Below, in pieces: positions 32,948 to 43,526 of a stretch of DNA of 64,000 nt. The stretch comes from Nymphalis io (lineage: Eukaryota; Arthropoda; Insecta; Lepidoptera; Nymphalidae): the NCBI RefSeq assembly GCF_905147045.1, contig NC_065907.1, positions 1,860,001 through 1,924,000 on the forward strand. Direction: 5' to 3'. Numbering within the stretch: the stretch's first letter is position 1; each line of letters begins with the position of its first letter. Made by a program: the position numbers and the translations under genes. The notes under the pieces were generated by a model. It did not search any database. It saw nothing but the letters and a program-made list of their open reading frames with translations, and had not been told where the DNA came from.

Positions 32948-35779
32948 ATGTTCTTAAATATTTTTTATCAAAACGTCCGAGGTTTACGGACTAAAACTAA
33001 TCAATTTTATAAAAACGTGCTTAATTGCGATTATGACATTATTTGCCTAACAGAAACTTGGCTTTTACCTGGAATCTTTGACAGTGAAATATTTGATGCT
33101 CGATATAATGTTTATCGTAACGACCGTGATTACGAGCAGTTAGAAATGACAAAGGGAGGTGGTACTCTGATAGCGGTCCGTCGCGAAATTGATGTTGATG
33201 TGAGAAATGTTCAGTTGCCTAATTTTCCTAGTGCTGAAGTCACTTATATAAAAATTATAACTAAACGCGGTATTATTAGGAAAATTCTGCATCTTTTTTG
33301 TTGTTACTTTCCACAGAATAATTCTCAAACGGATTCACAGCTTAATTTTTTTGAATTTATATCTGATTTGATTATAGAAAATTCACAAGATGATATAATT
33401 ATTACAGGTGATTTTAATATACGAGATGCTGTTTGGTCATTAAATAATAATAATTCAATTTATATTTTAAATCCCTCGGAATGTCTCCTTGTACATCAAA
33501 TATTTGTTTTTATGAATTTTACTGGATTACAACAATTAAATTATATTCTTAACTTAAATAACAGGCTCTTAGACTTAGTACTTTCCAATCTGAATTGTAA
33601 CATATCTCGTGTGGACCCTTTATCAGAACCTGAAGATGAACATCATCCTTCCCTTTGTATTAAAGTTGATATGAATACCATTGAGCGAAATTTAAATCCA
33701 GCTATTCGTGTTGTACGTCGCTTTCACAGCGCTGATTATGATAAAATTAATTTTGAATTAGCTAAAGTTAACTGGCAACACGAATTTAAAAACAAAGATA
33801 TTAGTCAGGCAGTTGATACGTTCTATCTTATCGTAAATCACATTATAGAGACATTTGTCCCGTCTAAGTGTATAAATGAGATCAATAAATATCCACGCTG
33901 GTTTACGCGACCCTTGATAAAATTAATTAATAAAAAATTAAAATTCCACAAAAAATGGAAAATTTATGGCCAACAAAACGATTATAACAAGTTCTCTGAA
34001 TTACGTCTACAATCAAAAAACTTAGAAGGAACGTGTTATAATGAGTTTCTGGAACGAGCAGAGAATAATATTCGTTTTAGCTCAAAACAGTTTTGGTCCT
34101 ATATAAAGACTAAAAAAGGTCATACATCTGTACCTAATGTAATGTATTTTAACTCTCAAGTTGGATACAATGGACACGATATAGCAAATATGTTTAATTC
34201 TTATTTTCATTCAGTTTTTGAGGATAATAGTGGAAATCAAACAATGGATCACTATTCTACTAGCGCAAATCAGACTATCATCAGTTCTATCGAGATTGTT
34301 GACAAAAAAGTAGAACGATATTTATCGAACATAGATACATCCAAGGGTTATGGTCCAGATGGAATACATCCCATTTTCTTAAAAAACTGCAGTAAAGTGT
34401 TATGTGTGCCTTTAACAATGCTTTTCAAAAAATCATTGGACAACGGATCATTACCAACTATTTGGAAAAAATCTTTAATTACGCCGATTTATAAGTCTGG
34501 AAATAAAAACGATATAAAAAACTATCGCGGTATTTCTAAATTGTCAGTTATTCCAAAACTTTTTGAAAAGATTGTCTATGATACGATATTTCCATTATTA
34601 AGGCCTCTACTTACCTGTAACCAACATGGTTTTATTAATAAGCGATCCACTGAGTCCAATCTGTGTGAGTTCTTGCATACAGTATTAAGTGCTATGGAAG
34701 TTGGTTTCCAGGTAGATGTCGTATACACTGATTACTCGAAAGCATTTGATAAGATATCGCACAATTTGTTATTACAAAAACTTAACAACATCGGTATACA
34801 TGGTGACCTTCTACGTTGGCTTACATCTTATCTCCGCGAAAGATCTCAAGCCGTTGCTATTAAAGGATATACGTCTAGTTTTATTCCTGTAACATCGGGT
34901 GTACCACAAGGTTCTCACCTTGGCCCTTTACTTTTTAACATTTTTATTAATGACGTAACTAATTGTTTCAAAAATTCTCAAGTTTTATTATACGCTGATG
35001 ACACTAAAATTTTTAAGATAATAAAAAATAATCAAGACTGTTTTTATTTACAAGAGGATTTAAATAAATTAGGACAATATTGCATTGCTAATAATTTGCA
35101 GCTTAATGTTGACAAGTGCTGTGTAATTACATTTTCGAGAAAAAAAGAACAAATAATTTTTGACTATTCCATATTTAATACTAAATTAAAAAGGGTAACC
35201 GAGGTGAGAGACCTTGGGGTACAACTAGACAACAAACTTATATTCGATAAGCATATTGAGGAAATAGTGATGAAGTCGTATAAAATGCTTGGATTTATCT
35301 TTCGGCAAGGGGCAGACTTTAAAAATATTCATACCTTTGTAATTTTGTACAATGCTTTCGTTAGATCCCATTTAGAGTATGCGTCAACTGTTTGGAATCC
35401 ACAATATGCAAAATATGTCAACTTAATTGAAAATATACAAAACAAATTTATCAGGAGGTTGCGATACAAATTTACTTTTCCTGACTCTGTTTTTATGCCA
35501 CTTGAAGAACGTAGAGAACAAAGAGACCAAATGTTTCTTTACAAAATATTAAATAATTTAATTGATTCTCCATATCTGCTCAGTGAGATTTTATTTAAGT
35601 GTCCTCGTTTTAACGCTCGCTCTCAGGATACTTTTTCAATACCCATTTATAAAACTAATTATTTCAAAAATTCTTTTATTCTAAGATCTTGTAATAGTCA
35701 TAATAGAAAATACAACCACATTGATCTGTTTAAAAATAGTTCAAGTAAATTTTATAATCTTGTGAAAAATACTTATTAG
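32948..35779 (+). CDS. LINE-A ORF2: endonuclease-reverse transcriptase, 943 aa, intact
   Basis: Enzyme for target-primed reverse transcription. The endonuclease occupies about residues 1-235: Q-N-V-R-G-L at 8-13, L-T-E-T-W near 34, G-D-F-N-I near 155, and an E-D-E-H-H-P-S block near 227 in place of the usual S-D-H. The reverse transcriptase spans about 480-740: N-Y-R-G-I-S, H-G-F-I-N-K-R-S-T, Y-T-D-Y-S-K-A-F-D near 594, G-V-P-Q-G-S-H-L-G-P near 651 and Y-A-D-D near 682. The C-terminal part has the L-G-V-Q-L-D and H-L-E-Y-A-S-T-V-W-N-P signatures of CR1/Jockey-type elements. No stop or frameshift is seen. The protein is AT-rich in codon use and rich in Asn, Ile and Lys, unlike LINE-B and LINE-C. 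Confidence 0.9.
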   Translation: MFLNIFYQNVRGLRTKTNQFYKNVLNCDYDIICLTETWLLPGIFDSEIFDARYNVYRNDRDYEQLEMTKGGGTLIAVRREIDVDVRNVQLPNFPSAEVTYIKIITKRGIIRKILHLFCCYFPQNNSQTDSQLNFFEFISDLIIENSQDDIIITGDFNIRDAVWSLNNNNSIYILNPSECLLVHQIFVFMNFTGLQQLNYILNLNNRLLDLVLSNLNCNISRVDPLSEPEDEHHPSLCIKVDMNTIERNLNPAIRVVRRFHSADYDKINFELAKVNWQHEFKNKDISQAVDTFYLIVNHIIETFVPSKCINEINKYPRWFTRPLIKLINKKLKFHKKWKIYGQQNDYNKFSELRLQSKNLEGTCYNEFLERAENNIRFSSKQFWSYIKTKKGHTSVPNVMYFNSQVGYNGHDIANMFNSYFHSVFEDNSGNQTMDHYSTSANQTIISSIEIVDKKVERYLSNIDTSKGYGPDGIHPIFLKNCSKVLCVPLTMLFKKSLDNGSLPTIWKKSLITPIYKSGNKNDIKNYRGISKLSVIPKLFEKIVYDTIFPLLRPLLTCNQHGFINKRSTESNLCEFLHTVLSAMEVGFQVDVVYTDYSKAFDKISHNLLLQKLNNIGIHGDLLRWLTSYLRERSQAVAIKGYTSSFIPVTSGVPQGSHLGPLLFNIFINDVTNCFKNSQVLLYADDTKIFKIIKNNQDCFYLQEDLNKLGQYCIANNLQLNVDKCCVITFSRKKEQIIFDYSIFNTKLKRVTEVRDLGVQLDNKLIFDKHIEEIVMKSYKMLGFIFRQGADFKNIHTFVILYNAFVRSHLEYASTVWNPQYAKYVNLIENIQNKFIRRLRYKFTFPDSVFMPLEERREQRDQMFLYKILNNLIDSPYLLSEILFKCPRFNARSQDTFSIPIYKTNYFKNSFILRSCNSHNRKYNHIDLFKNSSSKFYNLVKNTY

Positions 35780-35960
35780 TAACTAACCATAACCATATTT
35801 ACGTTAAAATTTTACTTTGTCATAAATAGTTATATTTTATGTAACATCAAAATTAGTCCACTTCCCTGTTAAAACAGTAGTGGAAACTTAACTGGCATAA
35901 GTGTTAAAATATGATTATTATATTAAGTTGTAATATACGATATGCTGTATGTTTCCCTAA

Positions 35961-35995
<35 letters not shown>

Positions 35996-36075
35996 ATATT
36001 TCAAAAAAAAATACTTATTTATAAGTAGGTTTTAATTCAATGAAAGTAAGTTATAATGGTGAGGCTTATTCAATT

Positions 36076-36117
36076 TTAATTACAATGCATTATTTTTTGC
36101 TTAGAAGCGTGAAGTAA
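36076..36117 (-). other. Candidate last exon of OR-2 (uncertain)
   Basis: On the minus strand an acceptor-like GATCCTACAG is followed by 13 codons and TAA. The phase is compatible with exon 4 of OR-2, which would give a 399-residue protein. It starts L-L-H-A-S, loosely like the I-L-K-G-S start of the OR-1 last exon, but lacks the following aromatic Y-S-F-Y-T helix-7 end. Either this is a decayed exon or the real one has been lost or moved. Intact LINE-A ends 78 bp further on. Confidence 0.3.
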
Positions 36118-36460
36118 CTGTAGGATCCTTTAATAATCTGTAACAAAGCATAAATTGTTTGAAAATTTTACTTATAAATCATTAGAATGATTTTGAATTA
36201 AACTGACAGTAAAGGTAATTTCACAGTATTTATTATTTTTTACTATTATAAGAGGCTAGTCAATCACATCAGAAGGTTTGTCTCGCATGAAATTCTGTCA
36301 TATAACCGCCGCTATTAACGTGGCTGAAACCTTGAAAAGTTAACTTAAAGGATAAATGGCCTAGCAATGGGAATTTTGCGACCTACTTTTATATTAAACA
36401 ACTTTTTTTTTACAATCTCAGACATATTAAAAGAAAAAATAAAAAAGATATGAATCTTAC

Positions 36461-39400
36461 GGCAACAAAAGTAGCCACAGTTAACTCTGTGAAGGGACCA
36501 GCAGTGAACCTAATGGTTTTATTCAATTGTCCGCCGAGTAACAAAACACATCGGCGCACGCGCACGCTCTGAGACCACCAAGCACTTGCGTATACACCTT
36601 CATCAACTGTCATGCTCTGGAATCAAAATAGTTTTAAATTTCTCGAATGTAAGCTATATTTAAAAGTAAATAAAATAAAATTGGTCTATTTCAGATATTA
36701 TGATGTTACTTTATCCTCAAAAACATGTGTTTAAATAAAAAAGAAAACAACAAAGAATTTATAAATCTCTGTTTGATGTCTATGTAAGTATTACGAGAAA
36801 AATCATTTGACAAAAAGAGAAAAGTTATTTAATGAAATAGTGCAGGGTGACTGTGGGTAACGTTTGTTCGCAGGGATCATCATCATCATCAGTCCACAAA
36901 CAAAAAGTGATGATAGCTTAATATTCATAATAAAAGAAACACACAATAAAATGAATATAACACAAAACATATTCCGCAATACACGAATTTGGTTTATTTT
37001 AAAATATTATTTATTTTATTATATTATTACAGTTGAAAACCTCATACCATAAACAAAACTGTATTGCTATGCCAGCAATAAAGGAATAGCTGAGCTACAA
37101 GAGCAATGAGATATTCCGCTATCCAAATTTGCTGCATACTAGTTGTGCCTTCCTGAAAACAAAACAATATACTTGTGAAGGAAATGAAAATATGTTAAAG
37201 CTCACAGAACGTAACATAAAATTCAATCAATCTTAATTCATAACTTGGTACATAAATAATATAAATGTAAGTGAATAAAGTATGTTTTAGAGTAGGTCGC
37301 ATACTAAAATATTATGTAGACTTCGCTTCGGTCATTACCCTTTTTTTTTTCTCGCTGGAAAAACACATTTATGTGTTTCCCCCACATGAGGTGGGGGGGT
37401 ATGTGGGACTCGCCGGCGCTGAAGGCGCCGGAATACCCACTAAAAAACCAGCGGTACCCACTCCGTCTTGCCGGGGGACGTCACGGGATCACTTGCGCAT
37501 ACTACCGTGCCGTCTCGACAGTTGGCCCGCTTCTGCGGGCCTCCAAATGATAGGGGGTACTCGGGGTACGGAGACCCCCTAGCCCCGGCGACACTCACGG
37601 CGGGAGGAGAAGATGCGCATAGCGCCGACGTCTTCTCCCCGGTCTTCTTCGGCGAAGCGGGTCAGCGGAGGCACTCTCCTCGCGCTCCCGCTCCGTGGCC
37701 TCCTTCTGCGACATGACATTTTCGCAGAAGGAGACCATCTCCATCCAGCACCTTTCGCTACCAAGCATGGCATTTATCATGCTCAGCAGCGAAAGGTCTC
37801 CGCCGATTAAAGTCGCCAGGGAAAGGCGCTGAGGCCCTCAAGCGGCACACTCCATCAGAGTGTGGCATGCCGTGTCCGTAGGCGCACCACACTCGTGGCA
37901 GGAGGGCGTTACCCGCCTGACTTTTCCGTGCAGGTACTTACCGAAGCACTCATGTCCAGTAAGCACCTGAGTTAGTCTGAAGGTCAGTGTGCCGCCTTTT
38001 CTCGTTACCCAGCGACTCAAGTGGGGACGGATCGCCTCCACTGTCGCCAGGCCTGCTGATGGGGACCTCAGATCCTCCTCCCACCTACGAATCAGGGCTT
38101 GCTGGGCGAGAGTCCTGATTCGCAGCACCTCCTCCAACGCTGGACGGTCGCCACGCGACCTCACTTCCGCCCGGAACCGGTATCGGTCATTACCCTTGTA
38201 ACAATTTCCTTTTTCTCATAAAAAAGGCTGATTCCCGTAATTGTAATGTTTGTGGTAAGATAGATGACATACATCATGATTTATTAGAATGTAATAAACA
38301 TAGAGACCCTAGGGAAGCATTGATAAATAGATTTCAGCTATGTCGGTTAAATGTCGGAGTTATGCAAAGTGTTTTATCAGATCCCACGTTTATAGTGGCC
38401 AAAGCAATATGCAGTATGATGTCTGTCTGTCAGTATGTAACGTAATTATAAATCCTATAAGATAAAATTTGATATGTAAGATAGCTTAAGGTACGATGGG
38501 TTTGACATGCCGCAAGGATAAAAAACCCGTTATAAAAAAGAAAAGAAAAAAAAACGTATGTTCTATGTATATATTGGAGCAAGTTTGATATATGTATTTA
38601 ATTAAAGTAATAATATTTAAATTAAATAGATTCTGACAAGAGCTAAAAATTGAAACTCCGATCCGAATAAAAAAATATATTAAAAAACTTAAAACGATCT
38701 CAAAATGGCGTCGCATGCGATGCGTCACAGTCCTCGCTCAACGTACCGAATTATTTAATTCTTAAGATATTGAGTGGTGGTTTGATGTAAATGATAAGTA
38801 GCTGCAACACTATACTGTATCCCCCAATCTTGTTATATTAAGTATTTTTAATACCCCTATGTAAGCAAATTTATAGAAGTTCACGTCAAATATAAATTTA
38901 TTGTCAAAATACAATACCGTTGTAAGTTGCACGGCGCTGGCGCAAAACATGAAAGAACAAATGATGACGTACAAAAACATTACAGGTGATAGTAACGAAT
39001 TTAATATCTTAGTGTATCTGAAATAGAACAAAATGTCCAAGTTAATAAATATATAAAGCGATGAATGTTATTTTAATTAATCAAGAGAAAAGATACTTGA
39101 TCAGTTGTACGTGATGATTATGGCAATCCCGTATCCTTCTTACAGCTTCCACATAACTGATACGTTCTAGACCATCTCCAAATAAACGTTCACAATTTGA
39201 CTTTAGAATTTCAAGTTGACCAGAAAAAAATGTAATCAAGACAACAGCATTCGAATCATAATTTGCAACTATACCGCCACCGTAGAAACAAATGAGGGAA
39301 TGAATTAGAACTAGTACCCAATAACCAACTCCTCTAGTTTTATCAAAGGGTGCCCAAGAGCTCATTATCTCAGGGTATGCTGCGGTGCCATGTCTAATTT

Positions 39401-39893
39401 CCTCTCTTCGTTTTATTGATGATAGGTAAATTACCAGCGGAGCTAATATAACAGTGAAAACTGTAACTGTGACTAGGCACCAATAAAAATAAGTGACTGA
39501 TCTTGAATATCCAGTATATTTTTTGATGATTTTATTCATGGTATCGTCGCGTTTATTTCTTTGTACTTTTTCTAACATTGATACGTAATCAAAGATATAT
39601 TTCCAATGCTTCTGCCACGCAATGAAAGATCCAGCTTTGACAACGCATACTGTGCTCAACATCGTAACCGATAGATTCCTTAATGCCATTTCCAGATCTG
39701 ATCTTATGTACCACAACTCAACATATTGGGTCATTACAAAGGTGATAGCTAGAAAATGAATTATGTTATATATAATATGACTCATTCCTTTATTAGGTTG
39801 CCACATGCCCCATTTTTGTAAGCCCCATAAAGTTGGACCCAAAAATGGATGAGCCGGATCTTCTAAATTCGTCAAAGCTTGGAACAAGACCAT
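36461..39893 (-). CDS. OR-2: insect odorant receptor (7tm_6 family), exons 1-4
   Basis: Paralogue of OR-1. Exons, minus strand: 39,893-39,097, 39,017-38,918, 37,152-37,048 and 36,616-36,461 (797, 100, 105 and 156 bp). Donors are GTATCT, GTATTG, GTATGA and GTAAGA; each acceptor is a CAG. The four exons join in frame to 386 codons. The start is placed at the Met (39,893) ten residues before D-P-A-H-P-F-L-G-P. An upstream in-frame Met at 40,001 would add 36 residues atypical of the family. Marks are W-G-L-Q-K-W-G-M-W, S-S-W-A-P-F-D-K-T, E-G-V-Y-A-S-A-W-W and A-G-P-F-T-E-L. Intron 2 (about 1.77 kb) carries nested LINE debris. The last exon is doubtful (36,117-36,076), so the gene may be intact, shortened or failing. 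The ligand cannot be predicted. Confidence 0.85.
37290..38440 (+). pseudogene. LINE-D C-terminal remnant in OR-2 intron 2, split by an R1-like insertion
   Basis: Segments 37,290-37,342 and 38,198-38,440 join in one plus-strand frame when the insertion and one target copy are removed. The frame reads I-L-C-R-L-R-F-G-H-Y-P across the junction. It then has a zinc knuckle C-N-V-C-x7-H-x4-C (about 38,236-38,286) and about 45 more codons to a TAA near 38,443. The L-C-R-L-R-x-G-H box plus C-C-H-C knuckle is the usual C-terminal end of several LINE polymerases. Upstream coding sequence is missing, so it is a truncated relic. The clade is unknown. Confidence 0.6.
37343..38183 (-). mobile_element. R1-like LINE, 5'-truncated, with 15-bp target duplication
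   Basis: GC-rich minus-strand insertion. From 38,164 down to 37,838 it encodes the C-terminal end of an R1-clade polymerase. That end includes F-R-L-T-Q-V-L-T-G-H and a zinc knuckle C-H-E-C-G-A-P-x4-C-H-T-L-M-E-C. An early stop or frame change follows, and a continuing frame at 37,595-37,780 has the expected tail (W-M-E-M-V-S-F-C-E). The 3' UTR ends TTCCAGCGAG plus an A run, matching the tails at 29,468-29,828. TCGGTCATTACCCTT flanks both sides (37,328-37,342 and 38,183-38,197). It lies within intron 2 of OR-2, in the sense orientation of that gene. Confidence 0.85.
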
Positions 39894-40829
39894 TTTTATC
39901 GGGCTTTTATTCGTTACCAAGTTCGGTAACAGAATGACTTTTATAACAAACCTCAATCCAAAGGCATTTACTGAATACAAATATACAACTATGCCTTCCA
40001 TTTTTGCCTTGTATTTTATTTCTGCAGAGTTTTTTTTAGGTATATATGGTAAACAAAAATTATCTATTTTTAAAAAATATATTTATTTTATTCAACAATA
40101 TGATCATTAAAAATAAATAGAACTAACATCAAATCCACCTCAAAACACTATTCTTCAAGCTCTTTTGACTATCATTTACCAAATTAAATAACTCCATATC
40201 ATGTGTCATGTGAAATATAATAATTTATATAAATCATTTGATAATATTCCAAGACTTGAATATCTATATATATTATAATTATTATACTGTATTGAAAATA
40301 TTTATTTATTTTATAAATCAACAAACAGAAATATTTCAGAAATAATTCTGTTATTGTTCGTAACAGAAGCAGTAAATGATATAATATATACTGGGCGGAA
40401 AGCTGTCCCAATACATCAAATTAAATTACACATATCGTAATAAAATTATAAAAACAGTAAAATTTAAATATCAGTTACATATTTCCCTTCGGAATAAAAT
40501 TACAGTGCCGCCTGATAACAAAATTGCTACATCGTTAGTATAAGAACCTAGAATTACTTGATCCTTAAAAAATAAAAAGTCTTTTACGTAAGAGACATAT
40601 AAGAAAGCTATAATAAAGAAAATACATTTTCATTTTTATTACAATAAATCATATTATTTTTTATAATGTTTTGTTTGTTTGTATTTATTAATTAATTTAT
40701 AGTTTTATATAATATGCCGACGTAATCCGAGAGAAGATTGGTGATCATGGCGGTGCTGAAACTGCGACGATAAATTTTTAATTGTTAAACTCCGTACATA
40801 AAGGTTAATACAAAGTTTCTTGCCGGCTT
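39894..40829. other. Upstream region of OR-2, nothing recognised
   Basis: AT-rich sequence with no repeat or gene identified. It should contain the OR-2 promoter, but no distinct initiator or TATA arrangement could be chosen with confidence. Confidence 0.4.
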
Positions 40830-41070
40830 TTCTCAATATGATCCACATTTCCCTCGCTCGCAGAGCTATCGTCCAATGGCCAGGTACATAAAATAATTGG
40901 GCGTCATCCTTGACGGCTGGGTCTTCAAAGAGCATTCGAGTGCCCAATTTACTAGATCGAGGACGTAGCTCTCTCATAAGTTAGATATTTTTCGCCTCCC
41001 GAGGAGAGGTCCGCTGAGCCGCAGATGAACTGAGCAGAGTACAGGTGCAGCCAAAGATGCGTTATATACA
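40830..41070 (+). pseudogene. LINE reverse-transcriptase C-terminal remnant
   Basis: A plus-strand frame contains R-Y-I-K-(stop)-L-G-V-I-L-D-G-W-V-F-K-E-H, the L-G-x-x-L-D block that follows the YADD region in LINE polymerases. It is preceded by a S-Y-R-P-M segment. Stops interrupt it every 20-30 codons. It is GC-richer than its surroundings. The open minus-strand frame of 90 codons here is the antisense shadow. Positions 41,071-41,509 hold nothing else. Confidence 0.4.
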
Positions 41071-41509
41071 TATATTATTTCTTCTATCTAACCTCAACAG
41101 ACATGCTATTCGTGCCTTTGGTAAATCTTAGCTTAGCAGTTTGATGTACCTGAATGTTTGTTGCGTGTTTGTTTCCCGGCGGTATAATAATTAAAATTTC
41201 AGAAATATATTATTCTAAATGTTGTCGATTTTGCGCTGCGTAAAAAACGATAAATGCTCTTAAGCTATTTACTGGACTTAGTTATACAGATTTGACTATA
41301 AGTTACTGAAAATTTGAAATGGCCTTGAAAATTTTTTTTTTATATTTTTATTAAAACAAAAGTCATTTATAAAGACATCATAAATACACATAAATTATAA
41401 AAACATTGATAAAAGATTAACCTTCGTCGAGATTCGCTGCCGCGCTAAGTCTAGTACTAAGATTTTCGGATACTGTTCTACGCAAAACGCAGAGTATATT
41501 GATTATATA

Positions 41510-41810
41510 CAGTAACAGCCTGTTAATGTCCCACTGCTGGTCTTAGGCCTCTTCTCCCTTTTGAGGAGAAGGTTTGGAGCTTATTCCACCACGCTGCTAC
41601 AATACGGGTTGGTAGAATACACATGTGGTAGGATTTCAATGAAATTAGACACATGCAGGTTTCCTCACGATGTTTTCCTTCACCGTCAAGCACGAGATGA
41701 ATTATAAATACAAATTAAGCACATGAAAATTCAGTGGTGCTTGCCCGGGTTTGAACCCACGATCATCGGTTAAGATTCACGCGTTCGAGCTACTGGGCCA
41801 TCTTCTTCGT
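41510..41810 (-). repeat. SINE2, nearly complete
   Basis: Minus-strand SINE2. From high to low coordinate it has the tRNA-like head with box B GGGTTCAAACCCGG intact (sequence complementary to 41,748-41,761). The ATTTTCATGTGCTTAATTTG block, the ACATCGTGAGGAAACCTG block and the end CAGCAGTGGGACATTAACAG follow. A few substitutions lie in box A. Confidence 0.88.
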
Positions 41811-42640
41811 CGCCATCGCCTTTTGTTTTATTACCTAGTAGTTGGTTGTCACCAACTTCTTTAGGTATTTACAAAAAAAAAATGGGGTTATCAATCTGAG
41901 CTTCGGAGGCCAAATGTCTCTCCTATTCCCTTACTGACATAGTTGCATGTAAGTCCTAGGTAAAACCAAAGAATTACTTGCACCACTATCTGTTGTCATG
42001 TTTTTTTTTTTATTTTAACGTATCGCAGAAACGTCACTTTCATCGAATATTACAATTCATGATTCAATTAAATTCACTCATAGAACTTTATGCGTATAGT
42101 TCTTCCTAGAAGTGATTTATTGCAACTAAATTACCAAGAAGCGACGAAACGTACATGAATGCCTCCGTTCGGTAGAACGACTACAAAATTAACATTTATA
42201 CCCTCTACTTATTTAACTGCTTATATGTATTCATTATAATAGTATATATATATTATTTATATGTGTGCGGCGTAAGTATATATAAGTATCAATTTGTACA
42301 TATTCAGACATACACTTGCATTTACTTTACTGTATTCTCGTATAATAAAGTTTAAAATAATAGAAATAAATTTTATAAATATTTCAATAAAAAGATTTGA
42401 TATAAAATAGTTCTTCACACTATAAAGAGCATTTGATTCTCAAATGTCAGAACCAGATGCGAATTCTCCTTTGAGCGGATTACTTTCAGTAACATTATAT
42501 TACAAAGGTAAGGCTAATATTCTTTGCATTTTTATATTATGATACCATAACGCGTGTGGTATATAACAAACAAAGTACGTGTAATCTTAGACAATGACAA
42601 ATAAAAATAAATATATAGTTATTTGTATATATTGTACTTC
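41811..42640. other. AT-rich DNA, no gene seen
   Basis: No supported feature apart from simple poly-A and poly-T tracts. Confidence 0.5.
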
Positions 42641-42649
42641 AAACCAAAT

Positions 42650-42796
42650 ATAAACCATAAAAAAACGGCAAGAGGGATTTGGATGAAATTTGGATTAGAG
42701 ATAGTTTATACCTTGATTTACCAAATAGTTTGCCTAACCTGACCATAACTGTCTCTCTCCTCTCTTGGGCGAAGCTATAGGCTGAGGCTAGTATAA
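42650..42796 (+). repeat. Helitron-like non-autonomous fragment
   Basis: GGCAAGAGGGATTTGGATGA, then AATTTGG, and an end of GGCGAAGCTATAGGCTGAGG-CTAGTA. The G-A-T-T-T-x-G-A-T-G-A-A-A-T-T phrase and the GCGAAGCx...CTAGT terminus are typical of degraded lepidopteran Helitron-type repeats. No protein is encoded. Confidence 0.5.
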
Positions 42797-42911
42797 ACAT
42801 AAATATTATTTTTAATGTTGAATATACTGTCTAAATATCTGTTTTCAGACAAAATATTGGACATTTGTCTTAGTGACATATTAGTAATACGAAATATAAT
42901 CATTATTTGAC

Positions 42912-43115
42912 GGCCCAGTGTAAACATGTGAATTTTAACTGTAGATTCATCTCATGTTCGACGGTGAAGAAACATCAGTAGAGATGTCGAAAATCTGCCA
43001 TATGTGTTTTCACTAGTTCCCATTTGAGCAGCTCAGTAGAGTGAGTTGAAACCTTCCCAAAAAACTCCTCGTAATGGGAAACTTCAGCCTCGACTTAACA
43101 GTGGAACTTTAATAT
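42912..43115 (+). repeat. SINE2, highly diverged
   Basis: The plus-strand order GGCCCAGTGTAAACATGTGA, ATTCATCTCATGTTCGACGG, GTGAAGAAACATC and a CCACTTAACAGTGGAAC-like end follows SINE2 with many indels. Positions 43,116-43,526 hold nothing recognised. Confidence 0.5.
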
Positions 43116-43526
43116 TTTATTTATTGTTTAATGATGTATTAGAAAGAACTGCTTAAAAATAAATAATTCGAATACACTTACTGATGGTAAAAATAGAAAC
43201 TACCGACTGTTCGAGAAAGGGGACGTATCTAATAAATGAAATGTGCTATAATGTAGTTGTTATTGTTAAGTCAAATGTCATTTAAATATAATACTGTAAG
43301 AAATATAAACAATGCCTCGTCCCAATGATTGCACCCGTTGTTTCATTCTTCAAACCAAAACCCAGTGATTAATATGATGAGGTAGATTTCTTATATAGTT
43401 AGTACTTAGCGTCTATACCTATTTTCCTATTTTGTCCTGAATAAAAAAAAATCTCATATATATTCGTAGAGCTGGTACTACATATTCAGACGAGCTGGCA
43501 GAAACCCAAGCATTATTAGGTGACGA

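Larger units (their letters stand above)
31300..35998 (+). mobile_element. LINE-A copy 2, intact two-ORF non-LTR retrotransposon
   Basis: A 5' UTR of about 350 bp has a GAACGCGTAAGTACGCG motif shared with copy 1. It is followed by ORF1 (31,651-32,661), a 286-bp spacer, ORF2 (32,948-35,779) and a 3' UTR ending GATATGCTGTATGTTTCCC plus about nine TAAA repeats (35,960-35,998). Both ORFs are open, so the copy may be competent. The short tandem-repeat 3' end in place of poly(A) fits the CR1-like side of the CR1/Jockey group. No clear target duplication was seen. It lies between the OR genes, immediately beyond the candidate last exon of OR-2. The 5' boundary is approximate. Confidence 0.88.

Noticed and set aside
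32640..32957. A third LINE-A ORF between ORF1 and ORF2
   Set aside because: It covers the AT-rich inter-ORF spacer, is mostly Phe/Tyr/Val from T-rich DNA, and is not conserved in copy 1 (12,760-13,018).
37271..37582. A plus-strand ORF running from LINE-D into R1-like DNA
   Set aside because: It crosses the insertion boundary and reads the R1-like 3' UTR backwards.
39894..40001. N-terminal extension of OR-2 from an upstream Met
   Set aside because: The 36 extra residues are atypical. Insect ORs usually begin shortly before the D-P-x-x-P motif, as the Met at 39,893 does.
40705..40977. A 90-codon minus-strand gene
   Set aside because: The plus strand carries the L-G-V-I-L-D block of a decayed LINE polymerase. 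The minus frame is its antisense shadow and has no recognisable domain.
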